From Actinomycetes bacterium (GTDB lineage: Bacteria > Actinomycetota > Actinomycetes > Actinomycetales > Cellulomonadaceae), in NCBI GenBank assembly GCA_023426865.1, contig JAEZBT010000105.1, positions 1-7,390 of the forward strand: a DNA stretch of 7,390 nucleotides, read 5' to 3'. The notes under the pieces are model-generated. The model ran no database searches. It worked only from the letters and a program-made list of their open reading frames with translations, and had not been told where the DNA came from. Positions 7,090-7,390 of the stretch are shown here, one piece after another; position 1 is the stretch's first letter, and each line of letters starts with the position of its first letter. The position numbers and the translations under genes are program-made.

Positions 7090-7155
7090 GAGTGGAACGA
7101 ACTGCTCCCGTCCCGTTCCACTCGTGACGATTCGACATGCGGTTTCGTTCCACTC
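7090..7155. repeat. Three copies of a 10-bp box, probable operator cluster
   Basis: CGTTCCACTC occurs at 7114-7123 and 7146-7155 on the plus strand and, inverted, at 7090-7099 (GAGTGGAACG). Copies one and two form a perfect 11-bp inverted repeat (7089-7099 with 7114-7124) around a 14-nt spacer. Copies one and three share 12 bp (TTCGTTCCACTC at 7144-7155). Copies two and three are direct repeats 32 bp apart, about three helical turns. The flanks differ, which suggests that the boxes are maintained as binding sites. They lie about 200-260 bp upstream of xfp and 70-135 bp upstream of the SURF1-family start, so either or both genes could be controlled. The cognate regulator is not known to me; the boxes do not match the RamA or RamB acetate-regulator sites of Corynebacterium as I know them. 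Confidence 0.6.
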
Positions 7156-7158
7156 CGC

Positions 7159-7193
7159 GGGGGAGCGGGGTGGTCGTGGGGGCGGTCGCGGGG
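7159..7193 (+). other. Potential G-quadruplex tract
   Basis: Four plus-strand G-runs lie at 7159-7163, 7167-7170, 7178-7182 and 7190-7193, separated by loops of 3, 7 and 7 nt; a fifth run is at 7195-7197. This meets the simple G3+ N1-7 pattern. It sits on the non-template strand about 30-65 bp upstream of the presumed start site of the SURF1-family gene. Such tracts occur by chance more often in very GC-rich genomes, so a biological role is only possible. Confidence 0.4.
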
Positions 7194-7211
7194 CGGGTCG
7201 GCCCGGGCGGG

Positions 7212-7217
7212 TACCGT
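7212..7217 (+). promoter_or_regulatory. -10 hexamer of the SURF1-family gene, leaderless
   Basis: TACCGT fits the actinobacterial TANNNT -10 pattern and ends 6 bases before the GTG at 7224, so transcription would begin at the start codon. No clear -35 is visible at the usual distance, and no Shine-Dalgarno sequence precedes the GTG. The arrangement mirrors that of the hydrolase gene at 170. Confidence 0.5.
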
Positions 7218-7223
7218 GGCAGC

Positions 7224-7390
7224 GTGATCGAGGACCGGCCCCCCTACGGGCGGACCGCGCGCTCGCCGCGGATGCTGGGCATCCTCCTCGTGCTCCTGGC
7301 GATCGCCGCCGTGTGCGCCCGGCTCGGCGCGTGGCAGCTCGACCGGGCCCAGGAGTCGGCCCGCCAGGCGGAGGCCGCGCAGGCCGCGGA
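7224..7390 (+). CDS. SURF1-family protein, N-terminal part (cut by window end)
   Basis: The frame from GTG at 7224 stays open to the end of the window (55 full codons). A short basic N-terminus (about residues 1-17) is followed by one hydrophobic membrane segment (about 18-32) and then LGAWQLDR (34-41). A first membrane helix followed by LGxWQxxR is the hallmark start of SURF1/Shy1-type proteins, which help assemble haem-copper cytochrome c oxidase in the cytoplasmic membrane. The following alanine- and glutamine-rich stretch is also typical. The GTG start is supported by the -10 hexamer just upstream. The gene is divergent from xfp and shares its control region. The identification rests on the first 55 residues only; a different single-pass membrane protein cannot be fully excluded. 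Confidence 0.75.
   Translation, partial: MIEDRPPYGRTARSPRMLGILLVLLAIAAVCARLGAWQLDRAQESARQAEAAQAA

Larger units (their letters stand above)
6894..7223. other. Divergent intergenic region xfp / SURF1-family gene
   Basis: This 330-bp stretch has no convincing gene. Read towards xfp it holds the ribosome-binding site, a small hairpin in the presumed leader (CCGGG 6922-6926 with CCCGG 6932-6936), and a poor -10-like TAAGGA (minus strand, 6942-6947), the only TA-containing hexamer near xfp. Further away lie the three repeated boxes (7090-7155), a G-run tract (7159-7197) and the -10 hexamer of the rightward gene. An open frame from a GTG at 6955 to 7227 is not accepted as a gene: it has no ribosome-binding site and low-quality composition. 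The xfp promoter itself is not identified with confidence. Confidence 0.7.

Noticed and set aside
6955..7227. A 90-codon plus-strand frame in the intergenic region whose stop overlaps the SURF1-family GTG
   Set aside because: The GTGA overlap looks suggestive, but there is no ribosome-binding site, the composition is not gene-like, and the frame runs through the repeated boxes and the G-run tract. The SURF1-family start is better explained by its own -10 hexamer.

Overview
The window looks like chromosomal DNA from a high-GC actinobacterium. The best match is a Cellulomonas-like member of the Micrococcales. The base composition is very GC-rich, third codon positions are almost all G or C, two genes appear to have leaderless starts placed 7 nt after a TANNNT hexamer, and the proteins resemble actinobacterial families. 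The genus is an inference; no rRNA or other marker gene is present.

Layout: the first 55 bases are the 3' end of an unidentified plus-strand gene. A GC-rich gap with a hairpin and a promoter leads into a plus-strand alpha/beta-hydrolase (170-1030). This gene converges with a minus-strand operon, and a perfect 13-bp inverted repeat (1048-1094) separates the two, probably as a terminator for both strands. The operon is transcribed right to left as xfp (6893 to 4398), pta (4389 to 2308) and ackA (2311 to 1109). Xfp and pta are 8 nt apart; pta and ackA overlap by 4 nt (GTGA). Upstream of xfp is a 330-bp divergent intergenic region (6894-7223). It carries three copies of a 10-bp box, a G-run tract that could fold as a quadruplex, and the start of a plus-strand SURF1-family gene that runs off the window.

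The three operon genes form one pathway. Phosphoketolase splits xylulose-5-P and/or fructose-6-P with inorganic phosphate to give acetyl-phosphate plus glyceraldehyde-3-P or erythrose-4-P. AckA converts the acetyl-phosphate to acetate with ATP formation, and Pta interconverts it with acetyl-CoA. This links the bifid/phosphoketolase shunt to acetate and acetyl-CoA metabolism.

No mobile element, CRISPR array, tRNA or rRNA is visible, and I see no wholly new system. The points most worth a second look are a His-to-Pro change at a normally conserved active-site position of Xfp (residue 99), the repeated box in the xfp/SURF1 intergenic region, and the adjacent G-run tract.
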